A stretch of 64,000 nucleotides of DNA from Paenibacillus antibioticophila (GCF_000455265.1 NZ_HG005140.1:1-64000), one strand, 5' to 3'. Numbered from the stretch's first letter, positions 53,233 through 62,990 are shown. The notes: generated by a model not told the origin, from the letters alone. Translations and numbers: made by a program.

Positions 53233-54230
53233 GGCATGATCTCCACTGAAGCCTGATCCAGGATGCGCACGCCGTCCCCCTGGTAACGGGCCAAATCCTC
53301 CATAAGCGCAAACAGCGCACCATCCTTCAGCTTGGCCTCAAGCATTACATCCATTCGCTCCGTTATGCCGGCAATACTGCGAAGAAATTCAAGCAAAGGA
53401 GCGGCTATCACATGATCGGCGTGGTCGCGCGGGTCACTCGCACTCTTCGGACTCGACGCATGAATCTTGGGCGGCAACGGATCATTCTCCGAAGAATCCG
53501 CCTGAGCGAGCGGACCGGACCAGGTCTTTAAAATCCGGGGCCACAGCTCTGACGGCAGCTCTCCTTCATTGTTCACCCATTGATGATGGATATCCAGCAC
53601 CATCGGAAGCCCCAGAACCTCGCAAATTTCCAGCGTTTCCCGAGCATTAAAGGTTTTATCGTCGTTCTCCAATGTCAGCCGTTTACGGTAGCTCTCAGGG
53701 AGATCCGATATATGGCTAATGAAGCGTTCTGCCGCCGAGCGCTTGTCTCCATAAGCACCGCCCACATGGATATTATTCTTGGACCTGCCATCCAGCCCCA
53801 TCGCATCCAGCATCGAGATGTGATAGCCCAGATCCCGGATCGAACTCTGAAGCACCTCCGGACGCGGCGTACTGAATACGGTAAAATGATCCGGATGAAA
53901 TGACACCCTCATTTCATGCTTGCGAACGAAATCCCCGATCTGTGCAAAAGGCTCCCGGAGGGCAGCATAAGGATTCCAATCCGCAAGCGCACTATGCGTG
54001 GCCAGCGGAATCAGCTTCGAGGAGAAGCGGTACACCTTAATATCGCTCGCCGCATTATGACGCAGCAGCCTGAGCGTATTATGAAGATTCTCTGCCCCGA
54101 GAGCCTCCAATCGGCGAATCGCAGCCTCTCGATCGAGCAGACCGCTAAAGGTCTTGTAGGTCATTGTTCTTGATGGCGATGCTTTCTCTACGACCGTCGA
54201 CATCGCGACATAGCCGAATCGGACAATCAT
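53229..54230 (-). CDS. uvsE: UV damage endonuclease (UvsE/UVDE)
   Basis: This 333-aa TIM-barrel nuclease cuts DNA 5' to UV photoproducts and starts alternative excision repair. Metal-binding segments are RVSFHPDHF (about 108-116), NNIHVGGAYGDK (about 152-163), LTLENDDKTF (about 186-195), MVLDIHHQWVNN (about 210-221) and KIHASSPK. Length is normal for the Bacilli form. Its ATG overlaps the stop of the upstream small gene (ATGA, 54227-54230). Confidence 0.95.
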   Translation of the reverse strand: MIVRFGYVAMSTVVEKASPSRTMTYKTFSGLLDREAAIRRLEALGAENLHNTLRLLRHNAASDIKVYRFSSKLIPLATHSALADWNPYAALREPFAQIGDFVRKHEMRVSFHPDHFTVFSTPRPEVLQSSIRDLGYHISMLDAMGLDGRSKNNIHVGGAYGDKRSAAERFISHISDLPESYRKRLTLENDDKTFNARETLEICEVLGLPMVLDIHHQWVNNEGELPSELWPRILKTWSGPLAQADSSENDPLPPKIHASSPKSASDPRDHADHVIAAPLLEFLRSIAGITERMDVMLEAKLKDGALFALMEDLARYQGDGVRILDQASVEIMP

Positions 54231-54550
54231 TTGCCCTCCGCGTCTCCAAAGAACATTTCATAAGCAAGATCGGTCTGAATTTTGGACTCTTCCTCGGTCA
54301 GCAGCCGGACAAGCTGCAGTTCCACCGAGGTAACTTCCTCTCCATTGAAGTTAATCTCCGCCACACTGGCAGTTATTTTGACGATAGCTACCGCCTTGTT
54401 TTCCGGCGTATAAGCAATGACCTTCTGGCCGGTGGGAAATACGCGCAGCCCGGTTTTGAGCATTTTACCGCGTCCATACTCAAGAAGCTCGTACAGCTCT
54501 TGCTCATTTTTGAATTTACATACTGAATTGAATTCTGTTTGAAAGCCCAT
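54227..54550 (-). CDS. Conserved small protein of unknown function
   Basis: This protein is about 107 aa, starting MGFQTEFNSVCKFKNEQEL, with a later stretch LRVFPTGQKVIAYTPENKAVAIVKI that looks like beta strands. It may belong to the DUF2584 group of Bacilli, but this is uncertain. The longer frame (from 54589) overlaps ddl; the ATG at 54550 with AAGGCGG upstream is preferred. It is between ddl and uvsE and coupled to the latter. Confidence 0.75.
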   Translation of the reverse strand: MGFQTEFNSVCKFKNEQELYELLEYGRGKMLKTGLRVFPTGQKVIAYTPENKAVAIVKITASVAEINFNGEEVTSVELQLVRLLTEEESKIQTDLAYEMFFGDAEGK

Positions 54551-54572
54551 AAGCTCATCCGCCTTTCCAGAA

Positions 54573-55667
54573 TTAGATGCCGTTCTCAAAGTTCAGGTTC
54601 TGCTTTGCTTCAAACCGCTCGAGTCCAAGCCCGATCAATCGGTCCAAAAGCGCTTCATAGGACACGCCAGTTTCGCGCCACAAGAGCGGATACATGCTGT
54701 ACGGCGTAAAGCCTGGCATGGTGTTCACTTCATTGATCCAGATGGTGTTGTCGGATTTCTTCACAAAAAAGTCCGCCCGGCACAAGCCATTGCCTGCAAT
54801 GGCTTTAAAGGCCTGAACGCCCACCTCGCGAATCCGGTCAGCCAGTTCCGTGTCGATTTGCGCCGGAATAATCATCTGTGACTTGCCGTCGGAGTACTTG
54901 GCTGAATAATCATAGTATTCACTGGAGGAGACAATCTCTCCCGGAACGGAAGCAAGCGGTTCGTCGTTGCCCAGGATTCCGACTTCAACCTCGCGGGCAT
55001 CCACGAATTCCTCCACAATAACCTTCACATCGTAGCGAAGTGCGAACGTAATCGCTTGAACAAGCTCGTCCCGGGTCTTGGCTTTGGAGATGCCAACGCT
55101 GGATCCCAGATTGGCCGGCTTAACGAAGCAAGGATACCCCAGCTTCTCTTCGATTCCATGTACAAGAACCTCTTGTCTGCTCTCCCATTCCGAAGCGGTG
55201 AAATAGCAGTATTTACATTGCTCGAGACCCGCTTCGGCAAACAGCTTCTTCATGATGACCTTGTCCATCCCAGCTGCCGAGGCTAATACGCCTGCTCCGA
55301 CATAAGGCAAATTGGCCATTTCGAACAGGCCTTGAATCGTTCCGTCTTCTCCATTCGTCCCATGGAGCAAGGGGAAGGCTATATCGATTGCCCGCTCCCC
55401 GGAGGTTAAGCCCTGGAAAAGCATCTGAACCGCGGCTCCTGTATCGTCCGCCCCGTTAGCAAGCTCCAGTTGATCAAGGGCTCGGAAAGGGGCTGTCATT
55501 GTCTGACCCACTTTCCAGGTTCCTTGCTTGGTAATATAGAAAGGAATAATCTCGTATTTATCGTAATCAAAAGCTTTGGACACCGCAAAGGCGGTCTGCA
55601 GCGATACCTCGTGTTCCCCCGACTTCCCGCCGTAAATCAAACCTACCGTCAATTTTTCCTGTCCCAT
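54573..55667 (-). CDS. ddl: D-alanine-D-alanine ligase
   Basis: This 364-aa ATP-grasp enzyme makes the D-Ala-D-Ala end of the peptidoglycan precursor. Seen are the N-terminal LIYGGKSGEHEVSL, HGTNGEDGTIQG, the ATP-grasp core CFVKPANLGSSVGISKA (about 172-188), IVEEFVDAREVEVGIL, the omega-loop region YYDYSAKYSDG and the magnesium-site INEVNTMPGFTP. The YSAKY loop agrees with D-Ala specificity rather than the vancomycin-type D-Ala-D-Lac ligases. A TTG two codons upstream overlaps the ribosome site, so the ATG at 55667 with GAGG in front is used. Confidence 0.95.
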   Translation of the reverse strand: MGQEKLTVGLIYGGKSGEHEVSLQTAFAVSKAFDYDKYEIIPFYITKQGTWKVGQTMTAPFRALDQLELANGADDTGAAVQMLFQGLTSGERAIDIAFPLLHGTNGEDGTIQGLFEMANLPYVGAGVLASAAGMDKVIMKKLFAEAGLEQCKYCYFTASEWESRQEVLVHGIEEKLGYPCFVKPANLGSSVGISKAKTRDELVQAITFALRYDVKVIVEEFVDAREVEVGILGNDEPLASVPGEIVSSSEYYDYSAKYSDGKSQMIIPAQIDTELADRIREVGVQAFKAIAGNGLCRADFFVKKSDNTIWINEVNTMPGFTPYSMYPLLWRETGVSYEALLDRLIGLGLERFEAKQNLNFENGI

Positions 55668-55703
55668 GCGCAACCTCTTTTCATCAATTTAAAAATTAAG
55701 AAA

Positions 55704-55727
55704 AAAACGGCTTACGCCGCTCTTTTA
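55704..55727 (-). terminator. Short terminator after the amidase gene
   Basis: CGGC and GCCG form a short GC stem around TTAC. On the minus strand it is followed by TTTTTTTC. The stem is short, so efficiency may be partial and allow some read-through into ddl. Confidence 0.55.
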
Positions 55728-55733
55728 TCCTGC

Positions 55734-56720
55734 TCAGAACCGGTCAACAATATGGAAAAAGCGATATACCGTGTTGTCGCTCCATGCATAGGAATCCCGG
55801 TAATCCCAGTACCGATGCTTACTTGGTACAGTATGAGCATTCACCAACGGCATTCCGCCGGCATCAAAAGCCGTTACAATTGTGCTGTGCTGAAAAGCGC
55901 CATTGCCATCCCAGTCGTAGACGATGACGTCGCCAAGTTCAAGCTGTTCCGGCCTATCAACAGGCTCGGCTAAACCCGATTTGCCGCTCAAATAACGTTC
56001 CAGTGCATTGGAGACTGCCCAACTGTAGCTCCAGGCTTCCTTCCCGCCGACATAACCTTTGTACCACCAGCCTGAATCTCTTTTTCCAGTATAATTTATT
56101 GGCGCTCCACCTGCAAAGAGGCACTGGGAGATATAGTTGGTGCAATCAACCTCAAATGCGGCGAATTGCGGATTAAAGTCGTCCCACCAGCGATCTGCAT
56201 ACAACACGGCATCCTGTCTCCGGTAAGGGGTGCTGCGGAAGCCGCTTTTCAACAGCTCCCGGTTTAAATAAGGCTTGGCCCCGGCACCGGACTTGGCCGA
56301 CTCCGCGGCGGCGTCGGAATTTCGGGGAGCGCTCCGCTCCGGAATGGGCTGAAGCACTCGTGCCACCATCCAATCGCCATCTTCGTGTTGAAGCGTCAGG
56401 CGCTGCTTATGGATCACTTCCTCCCGATGCTGCACCCCTCCACGCTCATAATCGGTTTTTCTTAACAGTTGGAGTTCAACCTCTACTTCTCCCTCTCTAT
56501 GTTCAATCTCACGGAGCAGCTTTGCTCTCGTCTCACAGCGAAGAGGAACGGCTTTACGTTCGCTATACCAATCCGCCAGCCTGCGCTTTCGTTCTCCCAG
56601 CCTAAGCAAGTAATCCAGATCCGTAACGATCCCTTCCTCTACGCGGCTCCCGAAGTCAATTTCGTCCTGATTTTGCTGGTTCACATACTGAGACAACGCC
56701 CTCATCCAATCCTCTGCCAT
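55734..56720 (-). CDS. Amidase-domain protein (amidase_6, NlpC/P60-like)
   Basis: This protein is about 328 aa. An N-terminal half of unknown type (charged, helical and strand-like) is followed by an amidase_6 domain at about 170-328. The likely nucleophile is C193 in FEVDCTNYISQCLFAGGAP, with the histidine in NGAFQHSTIVTAF and the region VNAHTVPSKHRYWDYRDSY. There is no signal peptide, so it acts inside or is released by another route; relatives are found in spore-formers. AAAGGAGG, a near-perfect ribosome site, precedes the ATG at 56720. Earlier in-frame ATGs have none. Confidence 0.85.
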   Translation of the reverse strand: MAEDWMRALSQYVNQQNQDEIDFGSRVEEGIVTDLDYLLRLGERKRRLADWYSERKAVPLRCETRAKLLREIEHREGEVEVELQLLRKTDYERGGVQHREEVIHKQRLTLQHEDGDWMVARVLQPIPERSAPRNSDAAAESAKSGAGAKPYLNRELLKSGFRSTPYRRQDAVLYADRWWDDFNPQFAAFEVDCTNYISQCLFAGGAPINYTGKRDSGWWYKGYVGGKEAWSYSWAVSNALERYLSGKSGLAEPVDRPEQLELGDVIVYDWDGNGAFQHSTIVTAFDAGGMPLVNAHTVPSKHRYWDYRDSYAWSDNTVYRFFHIVDRF

Positions 56721-56854
56721 CGTCCTGACCTCCTTTAAAATAAACCTGGAGCCTGATGCACCGTTCATGAAGTCCATTGCAACTAATATATGAAACAGGG
56801 CCGGCAAGTATGTTTGGAGAGACTGAACACAGCATATTCTAAGGCAAAAAACAC

Positions 56855-56883
56855 TTTACTAGCCGTCTGGCGACAGGTATACT
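56855..56883 (+). promoter_or_regulatory. Aconitase promoter
   Basis: TTTACT (56855-56860) and TATACT (56878-56883) are separated by 17 bases. Transcription would start near 56890, leaving a leader of about 50 nt that contains the TGTTTCA dyad. Confidence 0.75.
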
Positions 56884-56908
56884 TAATTTAATGAGTTTTT
56901 TGAAATCA

Positions 56909-56927
56909 TGTTTCACAGAGTGAAACA
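56909..56927. promoter_or_regulatory. Perfect dyad in the aconitase leader
   Basis: TGTTTCA (56909-56915) and TGAAACA (56921-56927) flank CAGAG. The dyad ends where the AAGGAGG ribosome site begins (56927). It could be a repressor site or an mRNA hairpin that controls access to the ribosome site. Confidence 0.5.
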
Positions 56928-56941
56928 AGGAGGTTCGTTTC

Positions 56942-59662
56942 ATGTCCAATCAAGATTTTTTCTCCAGCAGCCGCAATCTGGAGGTCGGCGGAAAAAGCTA
57001 CCGCTATTACGATCTGAACACATTAGAAGAGCAGGGACTTGGCCCGGTCAGCAAGCTTCCTTTTTCCATTAAAGTACTGCTGGAAGCTGCTGTGCGCCAA
57101 TATGACGGAAGAGCTATTACGGAAGAACATGTGAAGCAAATCGCTGGATGGAGCGAAGGAAGAGACGACAACAAGGAGATCCCTTTCATCCCTGCACGGA
57201 TCGTGCTGCAGGATTTTACAGGCGTGCCCGTAGTTGTTGACCTTGCTGCGATGCGTGACACCGTGAAGAAGGCCGGCGGGGATCCCAAGCAGATTAACCC
57301 GCTCGTTCCGGTCGACCTTGTTATCGACCACTCGGTCATGGTGGACGCTTTTGGTACACCTGAAGCACTTGAATATAATATGAAGGTAGAGTTCGAACGC
57401 AATGAAGAGCGTTATCGCTTCCTCCGTTGGGCGCAGACGGCATTCAACAATTTCCGTGCCGTTCCTCCTGCCACCGGGATCGTTCACCAGGTGAACCTGG
57501 AGTATCTCGCCTCTGTTGCCGCAACCAAGCGGATCGGCGACGAGACCGTCGTATTCCCGGATTCATTGGTAGGTACGGACTCCCATACGACGATGATCAA
57601 CGGCCTTGGCGTGGTAGGCTGGGGCGTTGGCGGTATCGAGGCCGAGGCAGGAATGCTGGGCCAGCCGCTTTATTTTGTTGCGCCTGAGGTTATCGGCTTC
57701 AAGCTGACCGGCAGCTTGTCAGAGGGTGCGACTGCAACGGATCTGGCGCTGACGGTCACTCAAATGCTGCGTAAAAAAGGCGTCGTCGGTAAGTTCGTCG
57801 AGTTCTATGGACCTGGTCTTGCCAATATCAGTCTGGCCGACCGGGCAACCGTAGCCAACATGGCGCCAGAGTATGGCGCGACGATCGGTTATTTCCCCGT
57901 TGACCAAGAGACGCTTGCTTATCTTCGCAGCACTGGACGCTCGGAAGAGCAAATTGCCCTTGTGGAAGCTTACTATAAAGCGCAAGGCATGTTCCGCACA
58001 AGCGATACACCAGACCCGCTGTTCAGCGATCTGATTGAGCTTGACCTCGCTTCCGTTGTGCCGAGCCTTGCCGGACCGAAGCGTCCGCAGGACCGGATCG
58101 AGCTGACCGAGATGAAGGATAGCTTCAACAGCATCATCCGTACGCCGGTAGATAAGGGCGGATATGGTCTGAGCGATGAGAAAATCGAGCAGAAGGTTAC
58201 CGTCAAGCATCCGAACGGAGCTGCCAGCGAACTGACGACAGGTGCGGTAGTTATCGCCGCGATTACGAGCTGTACGAACACCTCGAATCCAAGCGTAATG
58301 ATCGGCGCAGGGCTTCTGGCGAAAAAGGCTGTAGAACGCGGCTTGAAGAAGCCGGGCTATGTGAAGAGCAGCTTGACGCCTGGTTCGCTTGTTGTTACCG
58401 AATATCTGGAGAAAGCCGGGCTGATCGAGTCGCTTGAAGCGCTGGGCTTCCATGTGGCTGGTTACGGCTGCGCCACTTGTATCGGTAACTCCGGTCCTTT
58501 GCCTGACGAAGTCAGCGCAGCAATCGCGGAGAACGATATGACCGTTGCCGCCGTGCTTTCGGGTAACCGTAACTTCGAGGGCCGCGTGCATGCTCAAGTG
58601 AAGGCGAACTATCTCGCCTCTCCTCCTCTCGTCGTAGCTTATGCCCTTGCAGGTACGGTAAACATTGATCTGCAAAATGACCCTCTGGGCTATGACCAGA
58701 ATGATCAACCCGTATTCTTGAAGGACATCTGGCCTTCATCCAAGGAGATCAAGGATGCTATCGGCCTGTCTGTCAGCCCGGAAATGTTCCGCTCCAAGTA
58801 CGAGAACGTATTTACGCAAAATGAACGTTGGAATTCCATTCCGGTGCCGGAAGGCGAGCTGTATGAATGGGATGAAAAGTCTACCTATATTCAAAACCCG
58901 CCTTTCTTCGAGCAGATCGGCGACGGGCTGCGGGACATTGCAGATGTCCGCCAGGCGCGTGTGCTTGCCTTGCTGGGAGACTCGGTTACAACCGACCATA
59001 TCTCGCCTGCCGGCAACATTTCGCCGACAAGCCCGGCCGGAGTGTACCTGAGCGACCGCGGCGTAGCGCGCAAAGACTTTAACTCCTATGGCTCCCGCCG
59101 CGGGAACCATGAGGTCATGATGCGCGGAACCTTCGCCAATATCCGCATCCGGAATCAGGTTGCTCCGGGAACCGAAGGCGGTGTCACGAAGCATTTGCCG
59201 ACCGACACGCTGATGTCGATCTATGATGCTTCGATGAATTATCAGGCCGACGGTCAGAACCTGATCGTCATCGCCGGCAAGGAATATGGAACAGGCAGCT
59301 CCAGAGACTGGGCAGCCAAGGGAACCTTCTTGCTGGGCGTAAAAGCTGTCATTGCCGAAAGCTTCGAACGGATCCACCGCAGCAACCTGGTCGGCATGGG
59401 CGTGCTTCCCCTTCAATTCCAGGAAGGACACGGCTGGCAGACGCTTGGAATCGACGGAACAGAAACGTTCGATATCGTAGGGTTGTCCAACGAAGTCAAG
59501 CCGGGACAGCAGCTTACGGTTATTGCCACTCGCCTGAACGGAACGCAATTTGAGTTCCATGTCACAGCCCGCCTCGACAGCATGGTTGATGTAGATTACT
59601 ACCATAACGGCGGTATTCTCCAAACGGTGCTTCGCCAAATGATTAAAGAGAGCAACTCATAA
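56942..59662 (+). CDS. citB: Aconitate hydratase (AcnA/CitB type)
   Basis: This 906-aa iron-sulfur enzyme of the citric acid cycle converts citrate to isocitrate. The 4Fe-4S ligands are C444 ([11 protein letters not shown]), C510 and C513 ([14 protein letters not shown]). Active-site segments include [35 protein letters not shown] and [13 protein letters not shown]. Length matches the Bacilli/AcnA form that can double as an RNA-binding regulator when the cluster is lost. AAGGAGG lies 8 bases before the ATG. It is a single gene with promoter, leader dyad and terminator. Confidence 0.98.
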   Translation: MSNQDFFSSSRNLEVGGKSYRYYDLNTLEEQGLGPVSKLPFSIKVLLEAAVRQYDGRAITEEHVKQIAGWSEGRDDNKEIPFIPARIVLQDFTGVPVVVDLAAMRDTVKKAGGDPKQINPLVPVDLVIDHSVMVDAFGTPEALEYNMKVEFERNEERYRFLRWAQTAFNNFRAVPPATGIVHQVNLEYLASVAATKRIGDETVVFPDSLVGTDSHTTMINGLGVVGWGVGGIEAEAGMLGQPLYFVAPEVIGFKLTGSLSEGATATDLALTVTQMLRKKGVVGKFVEFYGPGLANISLADRATVANMAPEYGATIGYFPVDQETLAYLRSTGRSEEQIALVEAYYKAQGMFRTSDTPDPLFSDLIELDLASVVPSLAGPKRPQDRIELTEMKDSFNSIIRTPVDKGGYGLSDEKIEQKVTVKHPNGAASELTTGAVVIAAITSCTNTSNPSVMIGAGLLAKKAVERGLKKPGYVKSSLTPGSLVVTEYLEKAGLIESLEALGFHVAGYGCATCIGNSGPLPDEVSAAIAENDMTVAAVLSGNRNFEGRVHAQVKANYLASPPLVVAYALAGTVNIDLQNDPLGYDQNDQPVFLKDIWPSSKEIKDAIGLSVSPEMFRSKYENVFTQNERWNSIPVPEGELYEWDEKSTYIQNPPFFEQIGDGLRDIADVRQARVLALLGDSVTTDHISPAGNISPTSPAGVYLSDRGVARKDFNSYGSRRGNHEVMMRGTFANIRIRNQVAPGTEGGVTKHLPTDTLMSIYDASMNYQADGQNLIVIAGKEYGTGSSRDWAAKGTFLLGVKAVIAESFERIHRSNLVGMGVLPLQFQEGHGWQTLGIDGTETFDIVGLSNEVKPGQQLTVIATRLNGTQFEFHVTARLDSMVDVDYYHNGGILQTVLRQMIKESNS

Positions 59663-59676
59663 TTCTATAACAAGCC

Positions 59677-59736
59677 AAGAGCGGTCAAGGGCCGCCGGAG
59701 CAACCTGAAGGTTGTCCGGTTTCCCTGACCGCTCTT
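59677..59736 (+). terminator. Aconitase terminator
   Basis: AAGAGCGGTCA (59677-59687) and TGACCGCTCTT (59726-59736) pair, with a second stem inside (CCGG, GCAACC / GGTTG, CCGG), followed by TTTTTT. Confidence 0.93.
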
Positions 59737-59750
59737 TTTTATAGGATCTC

Positions 59751-59795
59751 TTTACAACTACATAGAGTAACTGTTATATTATAAGTATAACAGTT
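59751..59795 (+). promoter_or_regulatory. Promoter and operator of the gntR operon
   Basis: TTTACA (59751-59756) and TATATT (59775-59780) make a promoter with an 18-base spacer. AACTGTTATA (59769-59778) and TATAACAGTT (59786-59795) are perfect inverted repeats, 7 bases apart, overlapping the -10 box and start site. This suits autorepression by the YtrA-type regulator encoded next. Confidence 0.8.
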
Positions 59796-59816
59796 ATAAC
59801 AAGGAGGTGGCGATCA

Positions 59817-60215
59817 TTGATCATCCATTTAGATATGCAATCGGAGGTTCCCATTTACACGCAGCTTGAACACCAGATTGTCGAAGGTATTGCCGGAGGC
59901 AAGCTGAAGCCTGGAGAACTGCTGCCCTCTGTCCGCCAGCTCGCCTCAGATGTAGGAATTAACCTTCATACCGTCAATAAGGTTTATACGCGCTTAAAGC
60001 AAGAGGGCTATATTCTGGTCCACCGGCAGCGGGGAGTCGTCGTTAATCCGGAGGGGATGCCTTCTGCGACAAGCGAATTTCTGGAGAAGCAGGCCGCCGA
60101 GCTTAGACCCATTATTGCAGAAGCGATCCTCAGAGGAATGAGCCGGCAGGAGCTGACAGAGATCATGGAGCGGATCTATACAGAGATTGCCCTACCGACA
60201 AAGGAGGAATCATAA
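59817..60215 (+). CDS. GntR family regulator, YtrA type
   Basis: This 132-aa regulator has an N-terminal winged helix (PIYTQLEHQIVEGIAGGKLKP, LLPSVRQLASDVGINLHTVNKVYTRL to about residue 65) and a short two-helix C-terminal part. The short effector domain marks the YtrA subfamily, which usually controls adjacent transport or membrane genes. The start codon is TTG (59817-59819), 8 bases after AAGGAGGTGG. Its stop overlaps the start of the DUF1648 gene (TAATG). Confidence 0.93.
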   Translation: MIIHLDMQSEVPIYTQLEHQIVEGIAGGKLKPGELLPSVRQLASDVGINLHTVNKVYTRLKQEGYILVHRQRGVVVNPEGMPSATSEFLEKQAAELRPIIAEAILRGMSRQELTEIMERIYTEIALPTKEES

Positions 60216-61321
60216 TGTCAACTCTATCCATCGTTGTGTTAACGCTCATCTTTATCCCGCTTATCTCATCGTTTGCCTTTATGCCCTATTTGACCCGGGA
60301 GACCGTCAGCTTTGGCATTTCGATCAGTGAAGAGATTTACCGCAGCGAGCCTGTACGCCGTATGCGGAAAAATTATGCGCTGGTTAGCTTGCTCCTATAC
60401 GGGTTGTTGTATCTCTCATGCGTCTTCGCCCTGTTCCGTTCCGGCCATCAGGACCGATTAGAGGAAAGCATCTGGCTGCCTGTATTTATCTTTCTGTTGA
60501 TTGCCTTATCTTCGGGACTGTTCCTCCATTTTCATGTTAAAATGAAACAACTGAAGCGTACACTCCCCGCGACCGCGGAGGCAAAATCCATTTTGGCCAT
60601 AGATACAAAATACCGTCAGAACAAGCTGGCTGTATCTTATCACTGGTTTTGGCTGCATGCAGCACTGATTGCCGGAAGTGTTGTGTATATGCTGGCGAAT
60701 TATGACCGGATTCCGGGACAGATTGCCCTTAAGTATGATTTCCAGGGAAATATTGTCGAAAGCGCCGCCAAATCGTATGGTACTGTATTTTCCCTAAATG
60801 CTGCCCAGATTATGATGCTGCTGCTGTTCCTCTTCATCAACTGGAGTATTCAGCACAGCAAACAGCAGACTTATGCCGGGGACCCAGAGCGCTCCATTCG
60901 GCAAAGCTCGATTTTCCGTCATCGGTGGTCCGTCTTTAGCTTGTTATCTTCCTTTATGACGATTGGCTTGTTCTCCTTCCTGCAATTGAATATGATTGAG
61001 CCGATGCATACAAATGTGATGATGTCCGTAAGCCTTGCTATTCCGCTCTTTGTCGTCTTGTTCGCTATCATTTTATCTTTCCTGACGGGTCAAGGCGGCA
61101 GCAGGATCAGACGTCCGGCCAAGGGCTCAAGCGTACAGCCGGTAGATGATGATCATTTGTGGAAGCTGGGGGTGTTTTATTACAACCCTTCCGACCCTTC
61201 TGTTTTCGTTGAAAAAAGGAGCGGGATCGGCTGGACGATCAACCATGCGCATCCGGCGGCCTGGACCATTGTAGGTGTCATCTTGATCATTGTGATTGTA
61301 TCGATTTTGATTTCCATCTAA
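60215..61321 (+). CDS. DUF1648/DUF5808 multi-pass membrane protein
   Basis: This 368-aa protein has about eight membrane helices. The DUF1648 segment is at about 145-185 (YDRIPGQIALKYDFQGNIVE). The C-terminal DUF5808-like motif is LWKLGVFYYNPSDPSVFVEKR to GIGWTIN (about 312-340), followed by a last helix. Relatives of SdpI, the immunity protein of a toxic peptide in B. subtilis, share DUF1648, but a role in peptide immunity here is only a guess. It is translationally coupled to the YtrA-type regulator, so its level is probably controlled by that protein. Confidence 0.85.
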   Translation: MSTLSIVVLTLIFIPLISSFAFMPYLTRETVSFGISISEEIYRSEPVRRMRKNYALVSLLLYGLLYLSCVFALFRSGHQDRLEESIWLPVFIFLLIALSSGLFLHFHVKMKQLKRTLPATAEAKSILAIDTKYRQNKLAVSYHWFWLHAALIAGSVVYMLANYDRIPGQIALKYDFQGNIVESAAKSYGTVFSLNAAQIMMLLLFLFINWSIQHSKQQTYAGDPERSIRQSSIFRHRWSVFSLLSSFMTIGLFSFLQLNMIEPMHTNVMMSVSLAIPLFVVLFAIILSFLTGQGGSRIRRPAKGSSVQPVDDDHLWKLGVFYYNPSDPSVFVEKRSGIGWTINHAHPAAWTIVGVILIIVIVSILISI

Positions 61322-61370
61322 TTATTCATGGGATGGAATAATCATTATCATTTCTTGAGGAGGATTTACG

Positions 61371-62987
61371 ATGTTAAAGAAAAACTTGAAAGCTGTAACC
61401 GCCCTATCCCTGGCCATATCCATCTCTCTTCCGGCAACAACAGCCTTTGCAGGGGACTCCGATCCATCTGTCCTGGTTCCACTGCGAAACACAGCCCAAT
61501 CCCTAGGTGCCAAGGTCCATTGGAGCCAAGCCGAGCAGAGCGTCACTGTCACCAAGAATAATCAGACACTGATCGTTCGCCTTGGTCATAAACATACCGT
61601 GTTGCTTAACGGAAAAGAAATCGCTATTCGCACACCGGTACAAGTGAAGGATGGAAATGTTGTCATCGACCGCGAAATTCTGGATCAGGCGCTGGCCAGC
61701 TCTGCCGTTGAGTCAGACCCTGCCGATGTCTTTATTGAGGCGCTGCAAGCAGGGAATGGTTCTGCCGCCGCGGCATTGACTGCAGAATCCATTGCGCCTG
61801 TTCTTCAACCGGCATTGCTGAATGAACTCTGGTCCAATTATGAGCAGCTCTTCGGCAAGGTCAAAGGACAAGCGACGAAGACCGAAACCGAAAACAGCGT
61901 GCATAGAAGCGTATCTTATACTTTTCTTACGGAAGCAGCTGGCTTCCAGATCATCCTGAGACTGAATGAGGGCGGAAAAGTTGATGATTACTATATCAAT
62001 ACATCGCTTCCGCAGGATTATCAGAAGCCTGCCTATGACCAGTCTGGAGCTTATACGGAGCAAGAGATTACGGTTGGGAGCGGAGCATTGGCATTGCCGG
62101 GGACTCTAACCCTGCCCGCCGGCGAGAATGCCGGAACAGCACCATTCCCTGCTGTCGTGCTTGTCCACGGCTCGGGTCCGCATGATCGCGATTCAACGAT
62201 CGGCGGCGCCAAAGTATTCCGTGATCTGGCCGTCGGGCTTGCAGCCCAAGGTATTGCCGTTCTCCGTTATGACAAAGTAACCTACGAGCATTCCTTGAAG
62301 GTATCGCTGGATCCAACCTTCACGTTGAAGCGCGAAACCGTCGATGACGCGCTGGCTGCTGTCGAGCTGTTGAAAGGAATGGATAACATCGATTCATCGC
62401 GAATCTACGTGGCTGGTCATAGTCAAGGCGGCTACGCGGTACCGCTGATGATACAAGCGGATGCGGGCAAGAACATCGCCGGGGCAATCATTCTCGCCGG
62501 ACCTGCCGGCAAATTTGCCGATATTCTGGCTCTCCAGCAAAAAGAGCTTGTAGCCCGCGTGAAGCAGCTCGGTATGGACTCCACCCTATACGAGCAGCAA
62601 GCAGCCCAGTACATTGCCATCGCTGATATCGTGAATGACCCGCAGTATACTACAGAGAATATGCCTGCCAATTTCCCGATGCAGCCCGCTTTTTGGTGGT
62701 TTGAGCAAAAGAACTATGCAGCTTCGGAGCTTGCTGCCAAGCAATCAGGGCCGCTGCTGGTCCTTCAGGGCGAGAATGACTGGCAGGTTCCTGCCGGACA
62801 ATTGGACCTCTGGAAGCAGGCGCTCAAGAACCGTTCCGATGTGGAATACAAGCTGTACCCAAAGGTCAATCACCTGCTGTCCGAATATGAGGGGCTCTCG
62901 ATCGGCTCAGAATATGCAGTTCCGTCAAATGTTGACGAGTCAATTATTGAAGACATAGTCAGCTGGATCAACCGTGTGAAGCCGTAA
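61371..62987 (+). CDS. Secreted alpha/beta hydrolase with N-terminal CuAO_N-like domain
   Basis: This 538-aa protein has a signal peptide (MLKKNLKAVTALSLAISISLPATTAFAG; cut after AFA), then a short copper-amine-oxidase-N-like segment (about 33-110, LVPLRNTAQSLGAKVHWSQ). A DUF3887-like region (about 115-210) and an alpha/beta hydrolase domain (about 225-535) follow. The nucleophile elbow is VAGHSQGGYAVP; other key parts are VLVHGSGPHDRD, LQGENDWQVP (acid) and KVNHLL (histidine). It is probably an esterase or peptidase-like hydrolase outside the cell. GAGGAGG precedes the ATG, and a terminator follows at once. Confidence 0.92.
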   Translation: MLKKNLKAVTALSLAISISLPATTAFAGDSDPSVLVPLRNTAQSLGAKVHWSQAEQSVTVTKNNQTLIVRLGHKHTVLLNGKEIAIRTPVQVKDGNVVIDREILDQALASSAVESDPADVFIEALQAGNGSAAAALTAESIAPVLQPALLNELWSNYEQLFGKVKGQATKTETENSVHRSVSYTFLTEAAGFQIILRLNEGGKVDDYYINTSLPQDYQKPAYDQSGAYTEQEITVGSGALALPGTLTLPAGENAGTAPFPAVVLVHGSGPHDRDSTIGGAKVFRDLAVGLAAQGIAVLRYDKVTYEHSLKVSLDPTFTLKRETVDDALAAVELLKGMDNIDSSRIYVAGHSQGGYAVPLMIQADAGKNIAGAIILAGPAGKFADILALQQKELVARVKQLGMDSTLYEQQAAQYIAIADIVNDPQYTTENMPANFPMQPAFWWFEQKNYAASELAAKQSGPLLVLQGENDWQVPAGQLDLWKQALKNRSDVEYKLYPKVNHLLSEYEGLSIGSEYAVPSNVDESIIEDIVSWINRVKP

Positions 62988-62990
62988 GCA

